A DNA stretch of 64,000 bases from Adiantum capillus-veneris (Eukaryota; Streptophyta; Polypodiopsida; Polypodiales; Pteridaceae). How positions within the stretch are numbered: the stretch's first letter is position 1; every line of letters starts with the position of its first letter. Below are positions 1 through 10,474 of the stretch, one piece after another. The notes under the pieces were generated by a model. It had not been told where the DNA came from and did no database searches. It saw only the letters and a program-made list of their open reading frames with translations. The translations under genes and the position numbers were made by a program. The stretch spans positions 27,873,946 through 27,937,945 of the forward strand of contig CM043969.1 in assembly GCA_014529385.2 (NCBI GenBank), given 5' to 3'.

Positions 1-74
1 TGCTCTTCCACCTCGATGAACGAGCTTCAACTCAATAGCTTCCGAGGACGGAATCTACATCAAGAAGGGGGGCA
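1..74 (+). other. 3' end of the internal region of a Gypsy-3-family element, with polypurine tract
   Basis: These bases are nearly identical to 52,541-52,615, just upstream of the 3' LTR of the complete Gypsy-3 element. They end in a purine run (AGAAGGGGGGCA, about 63-74) that directly abuts the LTR start TGTTAACC. That is the expected place of the polypurine tract priming plus-strand DNA synthesis. The rest of this element lies left of the window. Confidence 0.8.
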
Positions 75-273
75 TGTTAACCCTCACGGCTCACAGACAC
101 CCCATCACGTACGACGGACGTGTATTATGTATTTGGTAGAGTCAGGTACCGGGCTTGTCGGACCAATAGGAAAACGGTAAGAGTGATCGCCGATGAGAGG
201 CGCACTCTAACTGGGACATTCAAGGGATTAGTTGGCTAAGCATGGGCGCCCAAGTGTGAATGGGGTGAGCTCA

Positions 274-280
274 TATAAAA
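274..280 (+). promoter_or_regulatory. LTR TATA box
   Basis: TATAAAA sits about 200 bp into the LTR and is conserved at 44,591-44,597 and 52,834-52,840 in the other two LTRs. Transcription would start some 30 bp downstream, in the ATTCACTCATTCTC stretch. This is inferred from spacing and conservation. Confidence 0.65.
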
Positions 281-381
281 GCCAACTAAACCTAAAATTC
301 ACTCATTCTCTCATTTGTGCAATAGAAGAGTGCTCTTGCTCCATCTCCATCTCCATCTCCATCTTCTTCTTCTTCACCTCC

Positions 382-436
<55 letters not shown>
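382..436. repeat. (GT)n(GA)n compound microsatellite inside the LTR
   Basis: A TG run of about 15 repeats passes directly into an AG run of about 12 repeats. The same compound tract occurs at the same place in the two other LTRs but is longer there, so it is carried and re-seeded by the element. Apparent reading frames across it are composition artefacts. Confidence 0.95.
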
Positions 437-444
<8 letters not shown>

Positions 445-687
445 TGTGTGCGATCGAGCATTACGAAGGCACGATGGCGGCGAAGCGGTTGAGCGCGGCA
501 CGACTGCAGCTTCTTCTTCATCGCGACGAGGAATCCACCACGAAGGCGAGCGTAGAGCGGTGAGTGACACACCCTTTGCTCTCTTGAGCTTGCTAGTTTA
601 GGCTTGTTGTGTGCTTGGAGCCATTTGTGGCTCGCACACGGTGTATTGGCAAGTCCCTTGCTTCGACAGTGCGGCAAGGAGCGCACA

Positions 688-949
688 TGAAGGCAAAGCG
701 AAGTGCGAAAGACTAAAGTTCATGGCATCGCCAGCCCTTTAGCAACATGCTAAAAGTAAGCATGATCAAAGTACAAAAATTAAAGTTCATGGCATCGCCA
801 GCTTTACGAGGGTCTGTTGAGCCAATTCAAAAATATACTCATCTCGTCACTTGAGTATGTTGCCAACCTGTGGTAGCTCTCTCTCTCTCTCTCTAGACGA
901 TAGGCCTTGACGGGGCAAATGTGTGCTCTCTCTCCCTCTCTCTAACTTT
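688..949. other. Unassigned spacer with a short direct repeat
   Basis: No gene is visible. A 20-bp phrase beginning AAAGTTCATGGCATCGCC occurs at about 715 and again at about 782, a 67-bp spacing. There are also (TC)n stretches at 876-893 and 926-944. It is probably old element debris between the LTR and the LINE fragment. Confidence 0.5.
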
Positions 950-3422
950 GCCTGGAAACAAGCAGAAGATGTTCGCATACGACTCCTTCCTTTTTTTGAA
1001 AGCTTGCCCTCAGGTTCTTAGGAAAGCGCTTGAGATTGTGCATAAGTTTGTTGTACTTTGGGGTCGGAGTGTAGTATTGAGAATTCTAGATTGATCAAGA
1101 CCTATTTGCTTCAAAGGAAGGTCAATACATGACAATATCTTGGCAGCAATGTTTGGCATTGAGTACGCAGCCTTCATGAAGCAAGAGTGTATTCTGCTTC
1201 AACTAGACTTGGACAAGGCGTATGATAGGATTATGTGGTCCTTCATTGAAGAAGTCGTGAAGTCACTGGGATTTGGGCCTCGTTTTGGTCTACTTATACA
1301 AACTCTAGGTGCAACGATCCAATCTGAGCTACTGTTCAATGATAGAATTGTGGGCTCCTTCAAAGACAGATGAGCTATTAAGCAAGGATGCCACTTGGTA
1401 CCTTTGATCTTTTCCATTGGGTTGCATCCTCTAATAGCAATGCTGGAAGCTGTTGCTGGGGGGGGGGGGGGGGACGACTTGAAGGTCTAACTTTGCCCGG
1501 CAACAACCAGAAGATGTTCGCATAAGACTCCCTCCTCCTTTTGAAAGCTTGCCCTTAGGTTCTTAGACAGGCGCTTGAGATTGTGAAAATTTTTATTGTG
1601 GCTTTGGTGTCGAAGTGTAGTATTGAGAAGTCTAGATTGATCTCCCTTACAAAAAATGACTTGTTTGACCTATCAGTCTAGACAGGGGAGATTGTGTCTA
1701 GAAGAAGGATTTTTTGACATTTGGGTGTCCCTCTGGGGGTGGATGTTACACACAAGCAAAGATTCCAGTGGGTCGTGGAAAAGATCCAGAGAAAAATGAG
1801 AAGGTGGGAGTTTGTGTTGTTTCCCTTCTTGAGTCAGATCAAAGTCATCAATTCTTTTATGCTTCCTTACATTGCCTTCACCAGTCTTTTATGCTTCCTT
1901 ACATTGCCTTCACCAGCCCGCTTCTCAAAACAACCAAAAGTAACTGGAAGGAGTTTTTGAAACCTATTAAGAGACTATTATGGAAGGACAACACTAAAGC
2001 CTCGCTCCCATGGCAATGGGCAAAGTGGGACGTCATCGCTCGATCAATGTAACAAGGTGGCCTTGGGATTCTCAACCCACCTGTACATGCCGAGGCCCTA
2101 TGTGCCAAATTTGTGGTCTCATTAGCCGAACAAAAATAGTTCTAGGCTATCATGGCCAAGGATATGATAGACAAGTCAAAACTTTGTTGTAAAGGTGGCC
2201 AGTGGAAAGGGATCGAGGTACATGACAAACTATTAGCCCCAAGTTTGGTCTAGCTTGAGACTGGGTGGCATCACGAGAGAGTTGATACAAAAGTGCAATA
2301 GATCATCTTCAGTACTGGAATGGGTCTTCAGTACTGGAATGGGGTGAATTAACTAGATACTTCCAAAACTCCGTCTCACACTGGTCCTTGTGGCTATGTA
2401 AAACTGTTGGTGGAATCTTGAACTCTTATTGGAGAGAAATTGCAAGGAGGTGAACATTAAAGGACTCCGATGGCTATTCAACTTTTGGGATGGTAACAGC
2501 AAGGGTTGAAAATCCTTGTACCAACTGACCGTCCAGTTTCAACTTGATGGCACTGAGAAGCTTTTGTCAATATATTTTTAGAAGTCCTGGGTAATACTCT
2601 GATGATGGTTTGGGGTTCTTTCAAGTGAAAATCTTGGAAGTGGCCCAAGAATTGCCTTTTTTTAAAACCTCAAACCAAGGGCATGTAACAAGCGTTAGTA
2701 CACGAGGCTGAGTGGTTCGGTCCCTTGAACAAAAAGTGGAAGTTGCAATGGTCAGAAGCTCAGTGGGTTGAAGTCACAAAGAACAAAGTGGCCACAGTTC
2801 ATGAAGGTTTTTCTGTGGAAGGTGTTGTGGAAGGCTCTTCCGACAAGTGTCATGATCCAGGTACGTATTATCAGTTCTAATAAATGTTCAGGGTGTAGCG
2901 TGGCTTGGGAAGACCTCAACCACCTATTCATAGAATGCTCGGCTATTAGGGACGTGGTTGGGAAGGTTTTCAAATGGATGAAAAGAACGTGGAAGATAGG
3001 ATTCTTTAAGAAGGATATGTGCATGGTGGGAAACATTTTTGGAATCTTGCACTGCTAGTATGTACTCAAATTGTCAGATACTACTTCTATAGTAACCTTT
3101 GGAAGGCCAAGAATCATCGAGTTTTTGACAGTGACCTAATTGTGGCTAGCTTTTCAGAGATAGCACAGGAAAGTAAGGAAATAATAATTGCGGTGGGAAA
3201 AGGGGAAAGCTTGAATGGTTGGATTAGAGTGATTCTCGCCATCCAATTGAGCCATCCTATGTAAAAGTTAGTTAATAGGTGGGTACGTGGTCCAACTAGT
3301 TAGGCTTCAATGTAACTATCTGTCTCTCAAGGCTCAGCATGAGCTTGAGGTGGATTTGTATATTTCTTGAAGGAATTCTAATACAATCACTCACAGTTAC
3401 GAGTTTTGAAAAATAAAAAAGA
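950..3422 (+). pseudogene. LINE-2: degraded L1-type LINE ORF2 (RT to zf-RVT) with 3' tail
   Basis: Plus-strand remnant of a non-LTR retrotransposon ORF2. At 1,140-1,373 the reverse transcriptase motif QLDLDKAYDR is clear. At 1,720-2,050 comes the thumb and connection region (GVDVTHKQRFQWV, VINSFMLPYIAF). At 2,768-3,060 there is a zf-RVT-like C-terminal region (FMKVFLWKVLWKALP, HLFIECS, KTWKIGFF-like). The 3' end at about 3,360-3,422 has a short palindrome-like stem (CTCACAGTTACGAG) and an A-rich tail. It is broken by many stops and frameshifts and contains a 16-G run at 1,458-1,473. The segment at about 955-1,105 repeats 1,490-1,645, so part of the RT is duplicated. It lacks ORF1 and the endonuclease, as expected for a 5'-truncated insertion. 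Confidence 0.85.
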
Positions 3423-3484
3423 ATCAATTGAATGGGTCCAAAAAGATTAAAAGGTATTTCTAACAGCTTCATAAAAATTAAAAG

Positions 3485-4625
3485 GTATTCTTTTTATTTT
3501 TTGCAAAACTCACAATTGTGAGTGATTCTATTTTAAAGTCACCAACATATATACAAATAAGCCTCAAGATCAGACCGAGGCTTGAGGGAAAAATGGTTAC
3601 ATTCGAGCTTAGTAACAAGTATCTACTAGCTTACTATTGCGTACAACCCACTTCTTTACAAAGCTGGGCTCAACAGGATGGTGAGGGTTGCTCTAAGCCA
3701 ATCATCCGAGCTATGCCTTTTACTTACCACATATATAATCTCCTTGCTTTCATGAACAATCTCTGAGAAGCTAGCCACAGAGAGGTTGCTACCAAAGACA
3801 TGACAATTCCTAGTCTTCTAGATATTGTTGAAGAAATAATATCTGACAATTTGAGTACAAATAAGAAGTGCAGAACTTCAAAATTATTTTCCACCAAGGC
3901 ACAAATCCCTCTTGAAAAACCCTATCTTCCACATCCTCTGTATTTATTCACACATCTTTCCTACAAGGCCTCTAATAGCCGGGCATTCCAAGAAAAGGTG
4001 GCCGAGGTCTGTGCTAGCCAATTTTCATCCTAAACATCTATTGGGTCTAATACAACAAACTTGGATCTTAAAGCCTGTCGGCAAAAGGTCCCCCACAATA
4101 CCTTCCATAGAAATATCTTCATAAACTGAGGCCACTGTGGATCCCAAATGTTCTTTGTAACCTCCACCCAACGAGCCTCCGACCATTGCTTCTTCCACTG
4201 CTTGTTTAAAGGGGCGAACCAATCAGCCTCATGAATCAACACTTGGTAGATGCCCTTGGTATGGGGTTTAGGGAAGCGACTACTCATGGCCATTTCCAAG
4301 AGTTCCACTCTAAAGTAGATTCACAAGCTGGAATCAGAATACCCAGGCCTTCTACAACCCTATTGACAAGTATCTTCTCAATGTCGTTGAGTTGAAACTA
4401 AGCAACCACCTGGTCCGAGGATTTCCAGCACTTGCTATTTCTATCCCAAAAGTGGCATAGTTGTTGGAGTACTTTATTGTTCATCTTTCTTGCAATTTCT
4501 CTCCAATAAGGGCTCAAAATAACCCCAACAACTTTAGACAACCAGGGGGACCAGTGTGAGATGGAGTTCTGGAAGTATCTAGCTACTTCACCCCACTCCA
4601 ATGACCCTTGCGTTGTTGCACTTTC
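3485..4625 (-). pseudogene. LINE-3: 5'-truncated LINE, zf-RVT region and 3' tail
   Basis: Reading on the minus strand, 4,398-4,601 and 4,030-4,308 encode fragments matching the C-terminal third of LINE ORF2 (SHWSPWLSKVVGVI; WPQFMKIFLWKVLW, which parallels the LINE-2 phrase). The 3' end at about 3,485-3,545 carries a perfect 16-bp palindrome, ACTCACAATTGTGAGT, followed on the minus strand by an A-rich tail. The RT is absent, so this is a dead truncated copy. It lies tail-to-tail with LINE-2, about 60 bp away, separated by an AAAAGGTATT-type short repeat. Confidence 0.8.
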
Positions 4626-5140
4626 TCGCCAGCTCTCCTAAACTCACCCTTCACTTACTCACTCGATATGTTTGAGAGAATTTTTTTTTCCAAGATTGGG
4701 GAGACCTAATGGACATCCAATTATGAAGGTCAAACATCGTTTGGTTAATTGTGCATGACTCATATGCATGTTGGATTGTTTGGCTCACAGTTTATTGTTG
4801 CCTAATTGGCAATAGGATAGTCGTTCCCCCAAAACCAGCTTCATTTTTAGCTAGTATATGTGTGTCTTGTGTATACACATGATAATAACTCACTCAAAAC
4901 CTTTTTGAAACCTTACAAATATTAAGCTATTCTTCACTAGTCCAAGATGCTAGTTACATTAGATTCACAATCTACACGACTTAGTAGTAATGAGAATGGG
5001 GGAGTGTGTAGTATTGAGATTTTGTCAAAACCTAATTAAGCATTTTTTAGCAGACTTTCTTGTAACAAGTAAATATTTAAAACTTGGTTCTATATCTCTT
5101 TGACTCACAATATTGCTCAAATTTTTTGGCTGACAAGTGT
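4626..5140. other. Unassigned AT-rich spacer; possible polypurine tract plus LTR start
   Basis: No coding region is visible. At about 4,990-5,003 a purine tract (GAATGGGGGAGTG) is directly followed by TGTAGTATTGAG, which looks like a polypurine tract abutting an LTR start. I found no partner LTR in the window, so this is only a suggestion. The rest is AT-rich low-complexity sequence. Confidence 0.3.
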
Positions 5141-5141
5141 T

Positions 5142-5213
5142 GGAAATAGGGTTGCAAGGTAGCACACACAGCTTGGAGAAGATGAAGGAAGCTCAAGGAA
5201 CACAACAGAGAGT
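5142..5213 (-). repeat. Truncated Copia LTR fragment
   Basis: About 72 bp starting TGTTGGAAATAGGGTTGCA match the inner end of the Copia LTRs at 44,250 and 9,325 in the same orientation. The match stops abruptly at an AAAAGGTATT short-repeat tract. It is an isolated scrap with no adjacent Copia coding sequence. Confidence 0.7.
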
Positions 5214-5300
5214 TAAAAGGTATTTCTAATGGCTTCAAAAAAAAAAAAAGGTATACCTAATGGCTCTAAAAAAAATAAAAGGCTTTCCTAATGGCTTAAC
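5214..5300. repeat. A-rich short tandem repeat bordering LINE-1
   Basis: Three or four diverged copies of a unit built on AAAAGGTATTTCTAATGGCTT separated by poly-A. A related piece occurs at 3,447-3,490 beside LINE-3. It may be the tandemly expanded 3' tail of a LINE. Confidence 0.55.
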
Positions 5301-6560
5301 GGCTTGAAGACGCTAGAGGAAAGAAAATTTTCCTTTTTCCAATGGCAATAATCGCTACCTTGATTTCTGGAATAATCTCAGTAAACCTTGTTGTTTCAAT
5401 GCAATTCTCAAAAAGTCGATAGTTATTGGCCTTCTAGACATGTTTAAAGTAACAGAACCTGATAATTTTTGTATTAATGAGAAGTGGTTTACTCATGATC
5501 TCCTCCCCCCCCCCCCTCCCGCCCAAGAAAAAAAAAAGATTGTTCTTGAAGAACCAAATCTTCCATGTCTTTTGAATCCACTTGAAAATCTTTCCTGTGA
5601 TGCCACATTTACCCGAACAGTCCTTGAGAATAGGTGGGGGAGGTTCTCCATGCAGATCTGGATTGTGGGCATCTATCTGGTACAATACCTCTAGCTAGGA
5701 CCTTCTCCCCAGTCGGCAAGGCCCCTAGAGAACTTTCCAAATAAATACCTTCATCCTAAGCAGCCATCTTGGGCACTAGATGTTCTTAACAATTGTCACT
5801 CATCTTGCCTCTGGCCATTGCTTGCCACATTGTTTTTCTGGGGAGTAGAACCAATCCAACAAAGCCATGAGAATGTTGTACACCTCCTTGGTGTGCGATT
5901 TATGGAAATGTCTATTTATAGGCCACTGCCAAGCTTTCCAATCAAACCTAGATTCGAAGGTCGGTAGGCAGCAACTGTTCAACCATTCTAAAACTCTTTT
6001 TACCTGCAATATCTCGATCCCGTTGACCATGAACTGGGAGCTAGTTTGTCCAATACTTTCTAGTTGTTGCTACTGACGTCCCAAAACTGACCCTGTCAAT
6101 GTAGTCCTTTGTTCATCTTTTTGGCCACCTCCGTCCAAGCAAGGTTCAAGAGGATGCTTCTCGCCTTGTACAACCAAGGGGACCAATGAGACATCGAGTT
6201 GTGGAAGTATCTATTTACCTCTCCCCATTCCAAGACCTCCGCCTATTTGTTGCACTTTCAAGCCAGATCGCTAGTTAAGCCCCCAAGCTTCAAGTTAGAC
6301 CACCGAGGGGCAAGTAACTTGTTGTGTAGATCTAGCCCTTTCCACTGGCCACCTTGCGTGAGTACAGCTTGACATTGTCCATCATGGCCTTAGTCATTAT
6401 AGACCAGGCTTGATCTTGCATTGTGATTGTAGCCACAACCTTGGCACACTAGGCCTTCACGTGAGTACTAATTTTTAGAATTTCAAAATTGCCTTGCCCC
6501 ACTGGCCTCACTATGGCTTCCGAGCTTGCCCATTGCCAAGGCAGTGAGTCTTTATTGTTG
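5300..6560 (-). pseudogene. LINE-1 ORF2 C-terminal (zf-RVT) segment
   Basis: Minus-strand fragments at 5,800-6,030 (KEVYNILMALLDWFY) and 5,434-5,685 (KIFKWIQKTWKIWFFKNN) correspond to the zf-RVT region downstream of a plant LINE reverse transcriptase. They match LINE-2 and LINE-3 protein fragments by eye. Frames are interrupted, and a C-run near 5,507-5,520 adds a length change. This is the 3' end of the LINE that hosts the whole insertion nest. Confidence 0.75.
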
Positions 6561-7940
6561 TTTTCTAGAGTAATTTCTTCACTAGTTTAAGGAACTCCTC
6601 CAATTGCATTTGGCCATCTTGAATAGCGGGCCATTAAATGATACGTATGGGAGCATAAATGAGTTGATCACTTTCAATCTGCTCTCAAAAGGGAGGAGTA
6701 CATACTCCCACCTTTGCAACTTGCTCTTTATCTTATCCAACACCCATGAGAATATTTGATTGTGGGTTATATCCACCCTCAAAGGGGATCTCAGGAACCT
6801 AAACACCGTCCCTATCTCCCTAGACCACATTGCCGGATTGAATGATTCATCTTCTGAGAGGGAGATCAATCTAGATTTTTCAATATTACACTTCGACCCT
6901 GACACAATTGCATAAGTTCTCACAACCTCTAGAGCCTTCCTGATCACCTGAGGACAATATTTGAGGGAGATTAGTGAATCATCTGCTAACAACTTCACTA
7001 GAAGTTGGCCGTTATTGGGAAGGGATAGCCCTTGAATCTCCCCTCTTGCAGAGTTGTCTTCAAGCATCGTCACCAAGGGATGAGATCCAATGGCAAACAA
7101 AAGGGAAGCTAGTGGGAAGCCTTGCTCAATAGATCTTTTTACCTCAAAAGCCCCCACAATCCGCTCATTCAAATAATAGCTCAGATTGGCTATCAGCACC
7201 CAATGTGCTAACCAACCGACACATCCTATGTCCGAAGCACAATGATTTCATTAACTCTTTGATAAAATACCAAATACCATGCGATCCTATCATATGCTTT
7301 ATCTAAATCCAATTGAAGTATTATACACTTTTTCTTAGTGAATGATGCAAACTCTATGCCAATCATTGCTACCAGAATGTTGTCGTAGATAGACCTTCCT
7401 TTTATAAATCCATGTTGGTGGGGGGTGATGACCTTGTCAAGAAGAGGAGCGAGCCTGAGAGCAATGGTTTTGGTGATTATCTTGTAGGCCACTTACATCA
7501 TAGTTATTTTGCCCCAATGCTTCAGCTGGGAGCAATCAAACTTGTTAAGAAATCAGTTTGATAAGGCCTCTTTTGATGCTCAAGTCGAGAGCATTGTTGA
7601 CTAGAGCTTGGTTAGCCATTCGCGTAATCGGGGATGTAAGGTCCTCCCAAAATTCTATGAGGAGTTTTGTAGTCATGCCATCCCACCCAGGAGACTTCTC
7701 TTTGCCCAAATCTTGCAATGCATGAGTGCATTCCTCCTCAAAAAAGCGGCTTCTCCAATATGTTGGCGTCTGATTGTGATACCATTCTTTTTAACGCTTC
7801 CTAAAAGAATAGCGTTGGCTCCATCCACTTCGCTGGCCAATAATCTGTTGCAAGTGGTTAAGCATCATATGAGCCATGTTATTTGGGTCCTTAATCTCCT
7901 TCCCTTCCCTATCCTCGGGGGGTTCACCTCTTAGGCATGT
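6560..7940 (-). pseudogene. LINE-1 ORF2 reverse transcriptase segment
   Basis: Minus-strand reverse transcriptase of an L1-type non-LTR retrotransposon. At 7,226-7,492 are the finger and palm motifs (YKIITKTIALRL, HQHGFIKGRSIYDN, LQLDLDKAYDR). At 6,582-7,199 come QGFPLASLLFAI, the catalytic box LLADD (usually FADD; both Asp retained) and the thumb (INSFMLPYVSF). The frame changes between the two blocks near 7,200-7,226, and the block upstream at 7,500-7,940 needs further frame changes. The element is therefore dead although its catalytic Asp pair survives. The enzyme would have copied its own RNA at a nicked target site in the nucleus. Confidence 0.88.
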
Positions 7941-7944
7941 AAGT

Positions 7945-8280
7945 TACCACGTGCTTTCAAATAAATGGGTTTTTTAATGGGTAGAATTTTAAAATTTTAA
8001 TAAGATCATATTAACAGAAGGGGGTTTTTAAATGATTTAAAGAAAAACCCATAAGTTTTTGTAGAAGAAGGGCTCATTTTATTACCTTAATCATGCAAGT
8101 AAAGAGGTTTTTCTAATACCCTTTGAATGCACATTATATGAATTGTTTCTTAAAGGTACACCCCCAAGTCCCCTTTGGATAAAGAGTGGAAGATAAAGAG
8201 TGGAAAATGCCTCATTTTATCTTGACTTTGAGGGCCCTGAAGAAGTGACATTGATTAGCCTCCTTTGGCTGGAGGAAATT
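7945..8280. other. AT-rich non-coding block within LINE-1
   Basis: A stretch rich in A and T (for example around 7,965-8,050) interrupts the otherwise LINE-like translation between the endonuclease-RT linker and the RT. No family is recognised. It may be a small inserted element or simply a badly decayed linker. Confidence 0.35.
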
Positions 8281-8327
8281 CTTTATGGAAAATTTTTTGG
8301 CCTTCTTCACGTCCTCGAGTTGTTGAT

Positions 8328-8828
8328 CTAGCAGGTCACCTTTTGCTTCAAGCCACCTTTTGTTCTCAGCTTCAGAAACCGACTCTTCTTGTTTTTGGTG
8401 GTTAATAGCTCTTCTTCATATGCGAGTTGCTTTAATCTCTCCTCGTGGAGTTTCTTCCTTCTACAACCTACCGTCTTGATTGATTTTTTTTTATTCTTGG
8501 TGAAGATATCCCAAGCCTTAGGGCTTACCAGATCCACATCTTTACAAAGGTTCCTTATAGCTTTTATTACAAGGCTTTTGAAGAGAGGGTCTTTGAAGAG
8601 ATGAGTCCCTATTGTCAATAGCTTCTTTGAGCCTTGAGGGTAGTGAACTTCTACCTTGTTTTGTTGGAATTTCATGCTTAACAAAAGGTGATTGGACAGG
8701 CATTGTGACATTACCATCTTCAAATCAAGCAATGGTGATAGCCAATCAACTTGATGCAAACAATAGCATCTATCCAGACAAGATGTTGTGTCAGCATACT
8801 GCATGCTAGTGTACGTGAATCCTGGCAT
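8328..8828 (-). pseudogene. LINE-1 ORF2 endonuclease-RT linker segment
   Basis: The minus-strand translation carries the phrase PGFTYTSMQ, a CLDRCY segment like the LINE phrase SRLDRFY, and VDWLSPLLDLKMVMSQCLSNH, where the consensus SDH has become SNH. These mark the C-terminal end of the apurinic-type endonuclease and the start of the linker towards the RT. The rest is lysine-rich (RRKKLHEERLKQLAYEEE). It is collinear with the endonuclease fragment immediately upstream on the minus strand. Confidence 0.75.
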
Positions 8829-8876
8829 GCTTTTCCACGGACCAACTTCTCACAAGTCCATTAAATCCCACTTCTC

Positions 8877-9319
8877 TCACAATCTCTGCCATCTAAATCT
8901 CCTTGAACTCGCAAGCATGCTCAAGGAGCCTATTTTATCCTTTCTCTTCTCCACCATATTAAAGTCTCCCATCATAAGCCATTCCCCTTCCACGTGTACG
9001 TCTTTCAAGTCATCCCAAATCCTTACTCTTTCATTCGCCACGCAAGGACCATAGATGTTGACAATGGTGAATGTTGGTTTCCGCCACTTAATCTTAACTC
9101 CCAAAGCTCTCCCAGATGGATGATTTAGAGCCACCTTAGGTTCCAGTTCCCTATCCACAACCGTCATTACATCACTATATCCATCCCTACCCTCTCCATA
9201 AAAAAAAAGCTTCTTTGGCAATGCTTGTTTTCTTTTACTTGCGGCATCTAGGTGATGTTCTTGGATAGCCCAAAAGCTAACTTCCTTTCCTTTTCTAACT
9301 TCCTCCTAGAAGCGGCATC
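8877..9319 (-). pseudogene. LINE-1 ORF2 endonuclease segment (left of Copia insertion)
   Basis: Minus-strand fragment with the endonuclease motifs VNIYGPCV, ERVRIWDDL and WLMMGDFNM (the catalytic Asp and Asn box of EEP-type nucleases). The N-terminal part of the same nuclease lies 44 kb away at 53,417-53,617 (IIQTWNVKGIKTKK), across the Copia insertion. A 71-bp tandem duplication (units at about 9,241-9,311 and from 9,312) sits right at the insertion point and disrupts the frame. Confidence 0.85.
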
Positions 9320-9324
9320 TAGGT
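9320..9324. repeat. Copia target-site duplication, left copy (TAGGT)
   Basis: TAGGT directly precedes the Copia 3' LTR (element is on the minus strand) and is repeated exactly at 53,389-53,393 after the other LTR. Five bases is the normal length for Ty1/copia integrases. It ties together two LTRs 44 kb apart. Confidence 0.85.
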
Positions 9325-9556
9325 TGTTTGAATTAGGGTTGCAGAGAAACGCAGCACACAGCTTGGAGAAGACGAAGACAGCTCAGGGCACACAACAGAG
9401 AGTGTATTACTTAGTGTGCAATGGAAAGATAGATATCCCTAGGATGAATGGGAGTATATACAATGCACGGGGGAAAAAACCTCCTAAAGAGGGAAAGAAT
9501 GCGCCAGCGGTCCTAAGTGTGTTCACACACATCACTACCACATGTATATGGTAACG
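9325..9556 (-). repeat. Copia-1 3' LTR
   Basis: About 232 bp, beginning TGTTTGAATTAGGG and ending TGGTAACG on the plus strand. It matches 44,250-44,372 joined to 53,282-53,388, and in reverse complement 63,531-63,753. The latter shows the intact outer end is TGTTACCATA, so the terminal CA has become CG here. On the minus strand it is preceded by a purine tract (CCAGGGGGGATT, about 9,557-9,570) acting as polypurine tract. Confidence 0.85.
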
Positions 9557-10474
9557 AATCCCCCCTGGAGTGATACGGCGAACGAGAGCTCGTACAGGAG
9601 TAAAGGGAAGTGACATGCCCTAAGGACATGATCAGTCCACAAAGAGGAGTAAGCCCAAAGCTTTGCAGAAAGCTTTGAACTTCTCATGAGACAATGCCTT
9701 TTTGAAAAGATCTGCAAGGTTGTCCGGTGTTGGCACCAAGTTGATCTCTCCTACTGAGAGTCTCTCCCTGACATAGTGGTAATGCACCTCAATGTGCTTT
9801 GTGAGAGCATGAAAAACTGGGTTCCTCGCAACTGCTAATACACTCTGATTGTCGGTGTAGATAGTGTTGGCAGTTTCTTGTCAAACACCCAAATCAGCCA
9901 TAAGGTGCCTGAGTCATACACACTCAACCGTAGCTCTGAAGACTACCATGTACTCAGCCTCACAACTAGAAGTGGCCACAATAGGTTGCTTCTTGCTCAA
10001 CCATGATATACATGAACTTCCAAGCATGAAACAAAACCCTCTTGTGGACACTCGTGTGTCAAAACAACCAGCCCAATCTCAGTCCAAAAAGCATGTAAGT
10101 CTAGCGGCAATGATCCCCCCTTGGGATAAAACAAGCCAAGATGATGTAAAGTGCCACTCAAGTAGCGGAAAATCCTCTTGATAGCCTGCCAATGCTTAGA
10201 CCCTGGGCTATGCATAAATTTGCTAACCTGTGAGACTGCGAACTAAATAGCTGGCCTCGTGTTGCAGACATAAATGAGGCAACCGATAGCAGTTTGATAA
10301 AGAGTGTTGATAAAGAGTGACATCAACAGGATCACCAGCATCATGTAGAACTAACTTCAATCTAAGTCCGAAAAAGCATGTAGGTCTAGCAGCAATGATT
10401 CCCCCTTGGGATAAAACAAGCCAATATGTAAAGTGCCACTCAAGTAGCGAAAAATCCTCTTGATAGTCTACCAA
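9557..10474 (-). pseudogene. Copia-1 RNase H segment
   Basis: The minus-strand translation shows the C-terminal RNase H of a Ty1/copia polyprotein: IYTDNQSVLAVARNP and HALTKHIEVHYHYVRE at about 9,750-9,870, and a tail DLFKKALSHEKFKAFCKAL at 9,655-9,710. HSPGSKHWQAIKRIFRYLSGT at about 10,150-10,215 is the usual link from RT to RNase H. A 284-bp tandem duplication at 10,081-10,613 and several stops break the frame. The product would degrade the RNA strand during reverse transcription. Confidence 0.85.

Larger units (their letters stand above)
75..687 (+). repeat. 3' (or isolated) LTR, Gypsy-3 family
   Basis: This LTR starts TGTTAACC and ends GCGCACA (TG...CA). It matches the two LTRs at 44,373-45,032 and 52,616-53,281 along its length. 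It is shorter (613 bp) mainly because the internal (GT)n(GA)n tract is shorter. A TATA box (TATAAAA, 274-280) is followed by a CATCTC-rich stretch and the microsatellite, so the simple repeat lies in the transcribed leader. Because the polypurine tract precedes it, it is the 3' LTR of an element extending off the window. The right-flank pentamer is TGAAG; its partner is not visible. Confidence 0.88.

Noticed and set aside
4990-5140. A full LTR starting at 5,003
   Set aside because: Only the polypurine-like tract and TG start are visible; no second copy or matching end was found, so it is kept only as a weak note.
5434-5694. Overlapping plus-strand frame at the C-run
   Set aside because: Shadow of the minus-strand LINE-1 zf-RVT segment.
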